Below, piece by piece: positions 46,519 to 58,420 of a stretch of DNA of 64,000 nt (position 1 is the first letter of the stretch; each line of letters begins with the position of its first letter). Source of the stretch: Malania oleifera (lineage: Eukaryota; Streptophyta; Magnoliopsida; Santalales; Ximeniaceae). The notes under the pieces are model-generated. The model was not told where the DNA came from. It saw only the letters and a program-made list of their open reading frames with translations, and searched no databases. The position numbers and the translations under genes were made by a program. Location of the stretch: assembly GCF_029873635.1 (NCBI RefSeq), contig NC_080417.1, positions 33,282,214 to 33,346,213 of the forward strand. Direction: 5' to 3'.

Positions 46519-48738
46519 CAACAAAACAACAACAACAAAACCAAGCCTCAGTCCCACTAAGTGGGATCGGTTATTTGAATCCTTTTCCGCCAATTTATGC
46601 GATCATGGACCATTTCTTTTGATAGATTCAAGGATATTAAATCCTTAATTATTATCTTCTTCCAAGTTATTTTAGGTTTACCCCTACCCCTTCTACTACC
46701 CCCCACAATAACTAAGTCACTCATCCTCACAGGTGCACTATAAGGCCTACGTTGCAAGTGTCCATACCATCTAAGTCGTCCCTCCCTTATCTTATTTTCT
46801 ATAGGAGCTACACCTAACTTACCACGAATATGTTCATTCCTTAATTTATTTTTCAATGTTATACAACTCATCCATCTAAGCATCCTCATCTCGACAACTT
46901 TTACTTTTTGGATATTATGTTTCTTCGTCGCCCAACATTCCAATCCATATATCATAGCTGGTCTTATAGCTGTCCTATAAAACTTCCCTTTCAATTTTAA
47001 GGGTATTCTAGGATCTCATAGCACACTTGAAGCACTTCTCCATTTTACCCAACCTGCTTTAACTCTATGCATTACATCATCTTCAATTTCTCCTTCAGCT
47101 TGTGTAATAGAACCAAGGTATCAAAATCTACAAGTGTTATTTATTTCTTCATCATCAAGTTTAACTTTGTCTCCAATATTCCTCCTATCATTACAAAAAT
47201 TACATTTCATATATTCTGTTTTATTTCTACTTATCTTAAAGCCTCTAGATTCCAAAGCTTCTCTCCATAATTCTAACTCAGCCTCTACTCCATCCCTAGT
47301 TTCGTTAATTAATACAATATCATCTGCAAACAACATACACCATGGAGCCTCCTTTTGAATACTCTTAGTCAATTGTTCCATCACTAAAGCAAAAAGATAA
47401 GGACTCAAAGTAGATCCTTGATGTACACCTATGGTAATTGGAAATTCTCTAGTTTCTCTATCTATAGTCTTTACACTAGTCATTACTCCATTGTACATAT
47501 CCTTAATGACATCGGTATACCTACAACATATACCCTTTTTTTATAAAACCCACCATAGAACTTCCCTAGGTATCCTATCATATGCTTTCTCAAGGTCAAT
47601 AAATATCATATGCAAGTCCCTCTTATTTTCCCTAAACTTTTCCATTAATCTTCTTAAAAGATAAATAGCTGCTGTGGTAGATCTCCTAGGCATAAAACCA
47701 AATTGATTTTCTAAGATCTTCGTTTCTAACCTTAATCTTTGTTTAACTACTCTTTCCCATAGTTTCATCGTATGACTCGTAAGTTTAATTCCACGATAGT
47801 TATTACAATTTTGAATATCTCCTTTATTTTTGTATATAGGTATTAAAGTACTTTTCTTCCATTCATCTGACATTTTCTTAATTTTTACAATTGTATTAAA
47901 TAAATCAGTTAACCATATAATTCCGTTATCACCTAAGCTTTTCCAAACTTCAATTGGGATGTTATTTGGTCCCATGGCTTTCCCATTTTTCATCTTTTTT
48001 AGGGCAAACTTGACTTCGTTAACTCTAATTTTGCGAATAAATCTTATATTTTTAGTCTTTTCCTCATTTGACAATTCTAAGTTTAAGCCTTCTATTTGGT
48101 TTTCGTTAAACAACTTACTAAAGTAACTTTACCATCTTTCTTTAATATCTTCATCCTTAACCAAGATAATATCATCCTCACTTTTTATGCATTTTACATT
48201 TCCTAAGTCCTTGCTCTTCCTTTCTCTAACTTGAGCAAGTTTAAATATATCTCTTTCCCCTTCTTTTGTACCTAATCTATCATACACACTATTAAATGAT
48301 CTATATTTAGCTTTACTAATGGCCATTTTTGCATCTTTTCTTGCCTCCTTGTATTTTTCAAAGTTATCTCTATTTCTATATTTTTGCCACGTTTTATATC
48401 AAATTTTTTTTATCTTTATGATTTTTTGTACATCTTTATCCCACCACCAACTTTCTTTGCTATTCAAGAATCTTCCCATTGATTCACCTAAAATCTCTTT
48501 TACTATCTTTTTAATAGAGCTAGCTAATCTATTTCAAAGAGTATTTGTATCTATCCCATCCTCTAAGGTCCAATCCTCATCTTTGATAATTTTATCTTTA
48601 AATTTTATTATATTTTCTCCATTTAGGTTCTACCATCTAGTTCTCCTACACTGGTTTATTTTATCCTTTTTCTTCCATTTTTTAATACATATATCTAACA
48701 CTAAGACTCTATGTTGTATGGTTAGGCTTTCACTTGGG
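46519..48738 (-). mobile_element. RTE-type LINE, 5'-truncated, inside the solo LTR
   Basis: About 2.2 kb on the - strand. The 14-bp target duplication AAGTGAGTTCAAAA lies at 46505-46518 and 48739-48752. Reverse transcriptase pieces show [14 protein letters not shown] (near 47550-47605), GVHQGSTLSPYLFALVMEQL (near 47370-47430) and FADD (near 47325-47338). The C-terminal domain (46557-46994) has AEMRMLRWM-like and RLRWYGHLQRRP motifs of plant RTE elements. The 3' end is a (TTG)n-type tail. The endonuclease domain is absent because the copy starts downstream of it. The frame is interrupted about four times, at least between 48129, 48113, 47498 and 46994. Dead copy. Confidence 0.9.
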
Positions 48739-50095
48739 AAGTGAGTTCAAAAGTCCATGTCAAATTCTTTTTAGCCAAAATTTTTGACCTTATAGTTATT
48801 TTAAACCTTTTGTATGATTTTTCATTGTAAAGCTACAGCTTGTGCTAAACGCCCTTCTATCTCGATGCTCGGATTAATATTAGTCCCACGTCTGCATATA
48901 CTTGCGAAGGGATTGAGAAAATAAGGCTTTACTATAGGCATCTAGAAGAAAGGCGGGATTTCAAGTAAGCATTCAACATCCTGACTTGTAAGAAACCCTT
49001 ATCTATATTTTTGGGTGTCTCTCTTCCCCTCTCGTGATAAGGACGTGCCTATGGATGCAACTTAAATGTCCTTAATGGATAAGGGTCTATACGAGATTTG
49101 TACTTTTTATGAAGAAGGTCTTGTGCAAAAGGTTAGGTCCCTAAGGTTACTTTATGGTCATTCTAAGCACTTCATCTATTTCATGCAGATGCATGCATTA
49201 TTACAGACCAAAGAAAAAAATTAAAAGAAATACAAATACAATAAATGTCTTCTTCTTCGTTTTCTCTTCAAGTCTTCATGGAACAACCATGATTATGTGA
49301 GCTTCAAGTCCTTTTTGTTCTTTTATGTGTGCATTCCAAATTATGAACCTGTTCAAAATACTAGGCACACACATGAGACACTTGTGTATGTCAACATCAA
49401 AACATAGATTAGACTAAAAAAGCCAACACTTTTATAGAACAACAAATTTTGAAAGTCAGTGTAATGTCAGTCGCCTAATCCTGAATGGTTAGTCACCTAA
49501 GCTTTTACAGTTCAGTATATTTCAAAAGTCAGTACTAAGTCAGTTGCTTGAGCTTGTGAGATCAGTTGCCTGATTCTATTCTATTTGCTTAAATTTTTCA
49601 TTATAAAAATGTCAGTTAGCTGATGAAACAATATCAGTCGCCTAATCTTACAACTTTTAGAAATTTCCAAAACCTTTGATTTTAAATCTTTAGTCTTGGA
49701 AAACTTAATTGAGTCTTTAAAAATTTTTTCAAGGTTTTCAAAAATAGGTCTCTAAGTCCATAATGATTCCTAAGAGCTTCAAACATTTATATTGAGATTT
49801 GTGAAGTACTTACATAAGACTTCTTAAGATTCTAACTTTCTAAAACAGTAAGTCTTCATGCTTTTTGCTTCCATTCTTTGAGTCTATCTTGTCTTTATTC
49901 TTCAATAGACTTTAAGCTTCATTAGATCTTCTATCTCTTAGTCCAAGCTTTTAATGAACTTTATTAAACACTTGAGATCTTGAACCTTTTATTAAAACCA
50001 CTTGAATCCTGAAACATCCTCACTTAACCAAATATGTTAAGTTCCCTTGATTGGTTATCATCAAAATACGATTCTTAAGCCTTGTTAGGCCAACA

Positions 50096-50108
50096 ATCTC
50101 CCCTTTTT
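50096..50108 (-). other. Polypurine tract of the partial Sirevirus
   Basis: On - AAAAAGGGGAGAT abuts the LTR end. Similar purine runs lie at 50152-50160 and 50420-50432. Confidence 0.75.
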
Positions 50109-50629
50109 AGATGATGACAAATAACGAGCAAAAATGATTAAGCCTTAAAAAGGCTCCCCCTTACAATAAACATACTCGTAACAAAATTTAGAAAGTAAAT
50201 CATTTATTTATATGATTGCATATCAGATTGCATCAGATTTAGTTCCAGTTCATCAAATTCAATTTAAGTTCATATTTCAAGATCATCAATGTTAAGTTCA
50301 TATTTTTCAATTCATAATATCAGCAGTGTATATCAACAGTATATATCTCAATTCAATCTCAGATTCCATATTTCAGTTTAGTCTTAGTTTTGCTCTTGTT
50401 TCAGTTTTTGCTAAAAAATGCTCCCCCTTTTGAAATAAATCAAAAAGAGATGAGACAATAAATACAAACACGCTAAAGCATAGGGCAGTATCGGTACAAA
50501 AGCAGAGAATAACATTCATTATGTTGTAATCAAGGAGTCCAAAAACAATAAGAGAAACATCCAAGAATTACAAAGCAAATGTCTAAAATATAAATTTCAA
50601 CAAAAAACAAATATCTAAGCATCTATAGT

Positions 50630-51757
50630 TGTATCTTCATCTTCTTCATCATCCTCATCTTCTTCTTCATATTCTTCTTCTTTAGTGCCTGCTTCACTTA
50701 TCTCCATTGAATCTTTTCCTCATGAAGAACCAGCTATATGTTATGCAATATGGCTAGACCATTGATCTAGTGAAGAATAGTTAACTTAAAGAGCAGGAAA
50801 GTTATCCTAAAGAGTTCGAAGACCAACTCTCATTTCACCTCTAAAATCGGTGAATTTCTGACGGTAAGCTAAAAACCAAGATGGTGCATCATCAGCTAGA
50901 AGAGCAGGTGCTGAGCTGGTTGTTGAACTTGCTGTTGTTGTTCCTGAGCCTATAGGCATCTATGATTATACTTAGGAAACCAACCTTGATCAAGTTTCTC
51001 ATAACCCATTTGCTTAAGTGTAGTAGAGGTGAAGAGGTCATAATGGATTCTCTTGATGAAGTAGTTAGATGGAGAGGATACATTTAGATGGGCAAAGATG
51101 AGATTCAAAATTCCTCCATAAGGAAGAATTACTCTATAGGTCTCTGTTTTGGAGATCATCCATTTGAGAATTAAACTTGGTAAATCAAGCTTCTTTCCTT
51201 TGAGTAAGCACCACATGAAGAAACAATCTATATATGAAATGTAGTCATGTGATCCTACCTGAGGCAAAATATTGTATGTAATGATCTTTCGGAGGATCTG
51301 TGCTTGAAGATTCAGTTGCTTGTACAGTGGGGGATGTCCAAAATAAATAAGTTCTTCAATCATGATCAGAGGCAAAAATTCTTCAGGAGTGAAACCATGT
51401 TCCAAAATCCAAGATTGCCCAAAGGATGGACATTTAAACTCTCCTTTTCAGATATTGAAAATGGTGGCCAAGGTATGAGGAGTCATGGCAATTGATTACA
51501 AGGTTTGGAAAAACACCCTTAGCTTGATAGGTGATGAATTTCTTCAAACCTAATGCTTTAAACATAGGTAAAATATCAGGAAAGTTTTCATCAAAGAAAT
51601 TGATATCCAAAACTTTACTGAAAATGGGTTCCGTCGAACGAAGATGCTCTCTGTATAGTCTCTTTGCGTGTGGAGCTACATGCCATTGCTCGATAGATGA
51701 GCTATCGTCTTTCTTGGAGGACGATGCCTTATTTCCAACAGTTTTTGTACGTGGCAT
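50630..51757 (-). mobile_element. Accessory (env-position) gene region of the partial Sirevirus
   Basis: Lies between pol and the 3' LTR, where Sireviruses carry an extra gene. It starts MPRTKTVGNKASSSKKDD and shows HAKRLYREHLRSTEP, FGHPPLYKQLNL, CFFMWCLLKGKKLDLPSL and an acidic end coded by the TCTTCA-rich stretch at 50640-50690. No membrane segment typical of an envelope protein stands out, so env-like refers to position only. Broken. Confidence 0.65.
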
Positions 51758-52497
51758 GATGATTTCAAAGAAAATAACCGATAAAACCCTAGAAAACAGT
51801 GAGAGAATGTTGTAGGAAGATGAGATTCAATGTTGAAAAAGGAGGATTTTAAGAGATGGAGGCACTTTGGATCGAAGGAGAATAGGTGGATGAGAGGAGA
51901 GAAACAGGGTTAGGTGCTTGGGAATTTGAAAGGTTAGGGTTTCGCGCACTTTAGGTATTTAAACTGCCGTCAATTAGTCGATTGAAAATGAGGATCAGTC
52001 ACCTAAAAATTTTAGCGCATTTTAATTTTACCTAGACAATAGCTAGTCAGTCGGCTGAGGTTCAGAAGATTAGTCACCTCACTTTACTAATCCTGAAAAC
52101 TTCAGATTTTAGCGCATTTTAATTTTACCAAGACAATAGCTAGTTAGTCGGCTGAGGCTTAGAAGATTAGTCACCTCACTTTACTAATCTTGAAAACTTC
52201 AAAAAGTTAGAGAGAGTTCAGTCGACTGCGACTTATTTTTCAGTCGCCGAACCTCACTTGTCTTTTAGTATATTCTTGGCTATGCATCTTTTTTTTTGTT
52301 TTTTTTAAACATGTAGTAATTCCCCAAAAAAAAAATAAAAATAAAAATAAAAATAAAAAAACTAATTAATTAAAAACATAAAAATTATATTTATATATAT
52401 ACACAGGATCAGGAAGCATCAGGATCTTCCTAATCATCTTTCCAGTTGAAATTGGAAATCAAGACCCCCCAACATGAATTCCCTTTATCTCTCATCA

Positions 52498-52500
<3 letters not shown>

Positions 52501-52576
<76 letters not shown>
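52501..52576. repeat. (CT)n microsatellite
   Basis: 38 CT units in the Tekay-type LTR, at the place corresponding to the CT tracts at 34989 and 29412. Confidence 0.97.
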
Positions 52577-52578
<2 letters not shown>

Positions 52579-52858
52579 TATTTTCTCTCTTTAAAATTTT
52601 TCTCCATCCGAAAGCCAAATCGAAAAACAAACACCACCACGAGATCCTAGATTCGATCCTAGTCATTTTAATTGGAGCAGATTTTTGATTTGGGGATCCT
52701 AGGCACCACTCTAAGGCAAAGGTAAGGAGTACAATTTATGTAAGTTATTTTAGGATTTCACCCGGTTAAATCATGGTATATAATTACTGGAATATTGTAT
52801 ATGGATTTCTGAGTAATTTTATGGGTATGAAAATTACGGTCTGTTTATTAAATTGTAG

Positions 52859-53021
52859 TATTGGATTAAATTAGATTTTTGGGAATATTTTGGAATTATG
52901 TTAAACTGCAGGGATTGGATTAAATTATATTTTTGGGAATGCTTTGGAATTAAATTAAACTGCAGGGATTTAATTATAACAGATTTTTGGGAGTATCTTT
53001 GAAGTTAAATTAAACTGCAGG
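52859..53021. repeat. Tandem array, 54 bp unit, three copies
   Basis: Units 52859-52912, 52913-52966 and 52967-53021, each ending AAACTGCAGG and holding ATTTTTGGGAAT. They occupy the same part of the LTR as the 61-bp array of the reverse copy at 29086. Confidence 0.88.
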
Positions 53022-54123
53022 AATTTGATCAGATCGGGTATATGGTAATATGTTAGAAATTAAATTTAAATATGGAAAGTGGATCATACCCACATTATTT
53101 TTTTGGAATTTAACCGGTTAGTGAGAGTTTGTGAGCCTAGGAATATTAAGATAATTGTAATTTTGGGGTTGAGCTGATTAAACTAGGAAAACATGATTTT
53201 AGGGTTCTGAGCTCCGAACACCGTGAGCGTTGGTTTAGAGATCTTAGCAAGCACCCTCTCAGTAAGCAGGTAAGGGGAATAAATTATAACAGATATTTTT
53301 GGGAAATTAACTGGTTGACTTAAAGTATGTGAAATTGAGAATACTGTATATGATTATTATTTTATGATTATCGGTCTAAAATTGTGTGCATGAGGAATAT
53401 GAAATAATAGTTTTATACTGGGAATGTGATTGATACTGAAATATATGATTTACACTGAGAAATGATGTTATTAAAACCACAGATATGATTTTATACAGTA
53501 ATGAAATTATGAGATATACATGTATGTTTTTATACATATATGATAATATGAGATGTACTGATATGTTTTATGTAGATATGATGATATGGGAAATATAGAT
53601 ATATTATATACTGAAATGATGATACGTGATATACACAAATTTGTTTATATAGAAATGATGAAATGAGATATATACAAACATGAAATGAGAAATATACAAA
53701 TATGATGAGAATTATACAGATGTGATTAGATATACAGACATGGTGAAAAATGAATACATAAATGTGGAAATGAGAACCCTGATGGACTAGAGATATATAA
53801 AGAGCACGGTATCATTGTTAGCATATGTGTTAGTGCAACCACACGTCTTGGATAGAGTGTGGCAGAGACAGTCGATTAGGCCTGTGAAGAGTAGAGTTAC
53901 CTCCTGGGGTTTGGACCAGGATTGGGTAGGCCAATCATACTACATACGCATTTTGTTTTGATCTAACCTGGTAGGCCAGCCATGGTTAGGTCATGCCTTC
54001 AGGTTACACAACCCGGTCATGTGGGGTGAATACATGACGATGTGACATGAATATCCTCAAGATGATTTTTCATTATAGATGCGATAATTGTATGTTACAA
54101 TATAATGAACAACCATGATGAAA

Positions 54124-55939
54124 TGTGGAATAGCTTCCTAAGAGGGGGGGGGGGGGTGGGTGAATAGGATTCTTTTTTTTTAAGCTCTTGTTTTTAATTA
54201 CCCAGAAACAAGATACATAAATAGTAGCCACACTTAAAAATACTGAAATTTAAATTCACAAGTCAAATAATGAAATCAAGATAATTCAATCACTCAACCA
54301 AGAATATTAAAGCTTTTGTTGATTTCCTTATAGACTCTTAGCATGCACTTTACTTGATCAAGATTTCCGCAGATTAATCAACGTACTCCCTTTTTGGGTT
54401 TCCGCAAAACGATTAATCAAAACGTACTTTCTAAATATCAAGTACTTTTGTTTCTTTCTCACTTAAGAACTTGCAACCTGCACTTTTAAATCATACAACA
54501 ATAGTAAGTGAAGCAGAGAGAAAAACACAAGATTTTTACGAGGTTCGGCTTCAACACAGCCTACGTCTTCGCCTTTGGCAAAACACCAAAGGATTCCACT
54601 ATATTAGTTCCGTCACCTGGTGGAACAATACCTACTTACGACCACTCCTTCTGTTAGGCTAGAGCCCGCCTCTCCAAACAACAATCCCTTGTATGGTCCA
54701 ACGACTCAACAACTCTGAATCGTCTAAGAATGATGATAAATAAATTTTGTGTACAGAAGAAAACTCTCACAATAGAGTAAATTAGTACAATGATCAGCTC
54801 ACTTATACTCTAAGGTAATTCAAATATAAGAAATTTGAAGCTCAATACTTAGTATGAATTACCAAATAATTTTTCAAAGAAAATGAAAGATTCTGATTTT
54901 TGAAAACTTTGCTTCAAAGTATAAATCAATAGTAGATCAGAATTTTAAGCACAAGAGAGTTTTAGATCCTTTGAGAAATTTGAATACTTGAAGATCGCTT
55001 GATCTAAAAAACCTTTGAAAAGTTGCTTGATCTAAAAACTTTGAAGATTGCTGGATCTGAAAACTTTGAAGATTGCTAGATCTGAAAACTTTTGAGAATT
55101 TCTTAATTTCAAAAACCTTTCAATATTGCCTCAATAATCATATATCAAACCTTTGAAGCTTTTGACTATTTATAGATGGTTTTAGAAGCCATCCATTACT
55201 CCCAAAGATTCCTAAAAATCATTTCCAAATATTTTGAAATAAATATGTTAAAAAGCATGGTTTAAAAAATCTTCCCGTTGAGAGAATTAATGGCAACGTT
55301 CGAGTGGTAGTCGCCTGTCACAGAGCACTCTCTTAACACAGAATGCTGGCAGTCGCCTGCCAGAACTAAGGCAGTCGCCTGGCTTGTTCACGCAGGCGCC
55401 TGGCAGTTTAGGCAATTGCCTGTCTAGCTACTGACTATTTTAAAAAACCATTTTCTTAATGTGACAGTCACCTGCCTCATCATAGCAGTCGCTCGGCCCT
55501 TTATTATTTCAAAAAGTTTTCTTTTTTTTAAACCCTTTCTTTTTATTTGATTTAAGAAATATTCTTTAGAGCATATATATAAAAACATATTTTTGAATTT
55601 TTATGAGCTTTAAACCACTTTATATTTGAGATTAACTTTGAAGTACTTACATTTAGAATATCCTAAAAAAAAATATAACTCTTTGAGTCTTCAATCTTGT
55701 TCTTCCATCATCTTTGTGATTTCAATCTTTCCTTTGAGCTTTTCTCATTATAACTTTGTCCTTCAAGCTCTTTTATAATCCATAAGTTTCCTTTGTGTTC
55801 TTCAAGGATTCTTTGTAATCCATAAACTTCCTTATGCACTTGAGCTTTGTTACTTTCCTGAAAAACTTTTATTTAAAACATATTAAGCATATCATTTATT
55901 TGTTATCATCAAAATAAGAATGTAAGCCTTAGGCCAACA
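54124..55939 (-). repeat. 3' LTR of the young Sirevirus
   Basis: Starts TGTGGAATAGCTTCC, ends TTAGGCCAACA. It contains the GAGGTTCGGC/CCTACGTC block at 54540-54568 and a cluster of AGTCGCCTG motifs at 55305-55500. Confidence 0.92.
55305..55500 (-). promoter_or_regulatory. Cluster of AGTCGCCTG motifs in the Sirevirus LTR
   Basis: Eight or nine copies of AGTCGCCTG or near forms (AGTCACCTG, AATTGCCTG, AGGCGCCTGG) in 195 bases, several preceded by GC so that GGCAGTCGCCTGCC forms a near palindrome. Further copies occur at 57745-57885, upstream of the accessory gene. Confidence 0.65.
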
Positions 55940-55953
55940 ATCTCCCCCTTTTT
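55940..55953 (-). other. Polypurine tract of the young Sirevirus
   Basis: On - AAAAAGGGGGAGAT abuts the 3' LTR; this purine form is characteristic of Sireviruses. Confidence 0.88.
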
Positions 55954-56349
55954 GATGATGACAAATCGAGAGCAAAAATAATATTCTAATACTCATTGCT
56001 CCCCCTATCAATAAGCATGATATATTTATGATTCATGCATATAAGTCCAAAAGATAATCCATGAATATACATACAAGGAATCCATGAATATACATACAAG
56101 GACAACATGAATATACATACAACGACAAAGATAATTCACAAACCATGATAAAATTTCACAAACCATAGTATATCTTATTTTTGCACTTACAACTTCTCTG
56201 AAACATTTCTCCCCATTTGGACATCAATCAAAAAGGAGAAAAAGATACAAAAATAGAGAAATGCTGCAAGTCAAAGTACTAGTTTAAGAATATTAGGTAC
56301 AGACTATCCGATAAAGCTTAAAATACATAATAGCACATAAAAGTGACAA

Positions 56350-57600
56350 ATAGTTTATAAATGAAAACATATCAGTCAGAGGCTTCCATGGATTCACTCT
56401 CATCATGTCCTTCCTCTTGTTCACTTTCATCATCTCCTTTCTCTTGGTCACCAAATTCATCCTTACTGGATGTAGTAGAACTGACTCATAGGAGATTTTC
56501 CTTTAGAAGAACTAGCCAACTGTTGCTCAATCTTTTCAACTCTCTTATCAATATGTGAACAATGAGTTTCTATAGATGTAACCTTTTCTTGCAGTGTACA
56601 CAGGCTAGATTTCATACCATCACTGAACTTCATATAATGGTTAAAAAATGGAACAAACCATGAAGGAGTGTTTAGAGCAAGCTAAACTGAAGGTGTTTGG
56701 ATGGAAGATGAAGGAGGTGCTGGAGATGATGAGACATTCCTATGTCCTTTATGAAACCACCCTTGTGGAGAATTCTTATAGCCCATCCGTTTGAGAACGA
56801 TATTAGAAAATATATCATAGTAAGTCTTGCTAGGAAGTTGAATGATGGTGTTAAAACATTAAAATGAGCAAAAACCATATTCAACATTCCAGCATAGGGT
56901 AGAACAATACGAGGAGCATCGAATTTCATGATAATCCACTGGATGATCAAACTTGGAAGATCCATCTTCTTTCCTTTGAGAATGCACCACATTACAAAAC
57001 AATCCAGAAACGAGATATGGTCATGAGAACCAGATCGTGGTAAGATGTTGTTTGTAATGAGCTTATGCAGAATTAGGGCTTTCAGGTTAAGTTGCTTATA
57101 AAGTGGAGGATGCCCAAAGTTAACAGGAGTTTCAATCATGACCAGAGGTAAAAACTCTTGTGGGATAAAACCTTGAGTCATAATCCATTGCTTCTCAATA
57201 ATATGAACCTCAAAATCCCCTGGCTTACTTCGAAGAATCTTTCCCAAGGATATGGGATTTAGATGGATATTTTGCCCAAGCAAACTTGTTTTGATTCCAT
57301 CATCGCATCATTCCATGTTTGCATAAAAAATTCGTACAACATTGGGATAATAGCCTTTAGCTTGGTAGGTAATAAACTTATCCCACCCAATGTTCTTAAA
57401 GAGTTCCATGATTTCGGGAAAATTGGAATTAAAGAATGTGACGTCAAGAACTTTACTTAAGATCTGTTCAACTGAAGTAATCTGATTTCGGTAAAGGTGC
57501 TTAGCGTGTGGAGTTACCAACCATTTCTCCACCTCATCGTTATTGATCCTTGTTGAAGATGAGGATCCCTTGACACCAACAGATTTGGATCAAGGCATAT
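56350..57600 (-). mobile_element. Accessory (env-position) gene region of the young Sirevirus
   Basis: Between RNase H and the 3' LTR. Motifs HAKHLYRNQITSVEQ, EFLPLVMIE, FGHPPLYKQLNLKALILHK, CFVMWCILKGKKMDLPSL parallel the copy at 50630-51757. It has a Ser-rich end near 56360-56480. It does not look like a classical membrane-anchored envelope protein. Function unknown. Broken. Confidence 0.7.
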
Positions 57601-57903
57601 TTGTATAGAGAAGGAAAACAAGGAGACCCTAAGGTAAGTTCGGAATTTGGCGAGTAGGAAGGTTTAGATACTTGGTTTCAGGATGATTTGAGCAAGATTT
57701 GTGTATGGAAAGTGATAGAGATAAAAGATTTCAGAAAGAAAATGAATAGTCAGGCGCCTAGTGGATTTTAAAAAATGACTTAAAATAGGGTTTTAAACCC
57801 TACCCGCCGCGAGGCAGTCGCCTGCCTGAATGTGGTAGGCGCCTGTCTATGTGGAATTTTAAAAGATAGTAGCTTGGCAGTCGCCTGCCAACCAGAATAG
57901 TGT

Positions 57904-58420
57904 TTAGAGTACTTCTTGACTATGAAGCGTACCTAATTCTCTTCTTATAAATATGAATCTTTCTTCTGACAAAGGTTTTGTGCAAATATCTGCTAATTGA
58001 TTATGTGTATTTACAAATTCTAGCATTATATCTTCGTTTTGCACATGTTCTCTTAAAAAATGGTGTCTTATGTCAATATATTTTGTTCTTAAGTGAGACA
58101 CTGAATTTTTTGAAATATTAATAGCACTTGTGTTGTCACATTTGATAGGAATAGTTTGATATTGTATTTGAAAATCTTTTAATTGCTGTTTCATATACAA
58201 TGTTTGTGCACAATAACTTCCTGCAGTAATGTATTCTACTTCTGCTGTGGATAATGCTACAGAGTTTTGTTTCTTTGAAGACCAAGAGACTAAAGAATGT
58301 CCTAGAAAATGACACGTTCCATTTGTGCTTTTTCTATCTATTTTACATTCAGAAAAGTCTGCATCTGAATAACTAATCATTTCAAATCCAGATTCCTTTG
58401 GATACCATAAACCTAGTTCA
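57904..58420 (-). mobile_element. RNase H region, young Sirevirus
   Basis: Shows YSDADFSECKIDRKSTNGTC, SWSSKKQNSVALSTAEVEYI, and HIDIRHHFLREHVQ-like end. Canonical copia RNase H. Fossil. Confidence 0.9.

Larger units (their letters stand above)
44982..49428 (-). mobile_element. Solo LTR, Sirevirus-like, nested in the LTR above and itself split by a LINE
   Basis: Starts TGTTGGAATTGG and ends AAGCCAACA, with matching TGTTGG/CCAACA tips. The exact 5-bp duplication CTTTT lies at 44977-44981 and 49429-49433. Without the LINE it is about 2.2 kb. No gag or pol. It has a GA tract (45242-45317), a four-copy 55-bp array (45437-45665) and a cluster of TTCGGTCGACCGA motifs (46240-46500). Orientation is by homology to the other Sirevirus LTRs. 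Confidence 0.85.
43706..50095 (-). repeat. 3' LTR of the partial Sirevirus, split by a nested solo LTR
   Basis: Left end TGAGAAGTAAGG with AATCCCAAGAGGGG; right end CCTTGTTAGGCCAACA. Without the 4447-bp insert and its duplication it would be about 1.94 kb. It contains the AGGTTCGGCC/TACGTC block at 44356-44380, shared with the other two Sirevirus-type LTRs. Confidence 0.75.
43706..52290 (-). mobile_element. Ty1/copia Sirevirus, 3' part only, carrying nested insertions
   Basis: Fossil. From the left: 3' LTR (43706-50095, split by a solo LTR), polypurine tract (50096-50108), and the accessory gene region (50630-51757). The homology to the younger Sirevirus at 54124 ends near 52290, at the place where that element's RNase H begins. 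No gag or pol remains here. The accessory protein is about 70 percent identical to the one in the younger element over its best part, so these are related but distinct families. Broken. Confidence 0.75.
52390..54123 (+). mobile_element. Tekay/Del-type LTR, left part, interrupted by the young Sirevirus
   Basis: Shares with the solo LTR at 34749-36900 a long CT tract after the promoter area, a GAGCACGGTATC block (53800), AGTGCAACCA, and ACAACCCGGTCATGTGGGG (54008-54027) with the following CATGACG. The left boundary is unclear. The right part should continue beyond the Sirevirus, outside the window. Confidence 0.6.

Noticed and set aside
52430-52688. Open frames of RERERE and SLSLSL type
   Set aside because: Produced by the (CT)n tract in the LTR.
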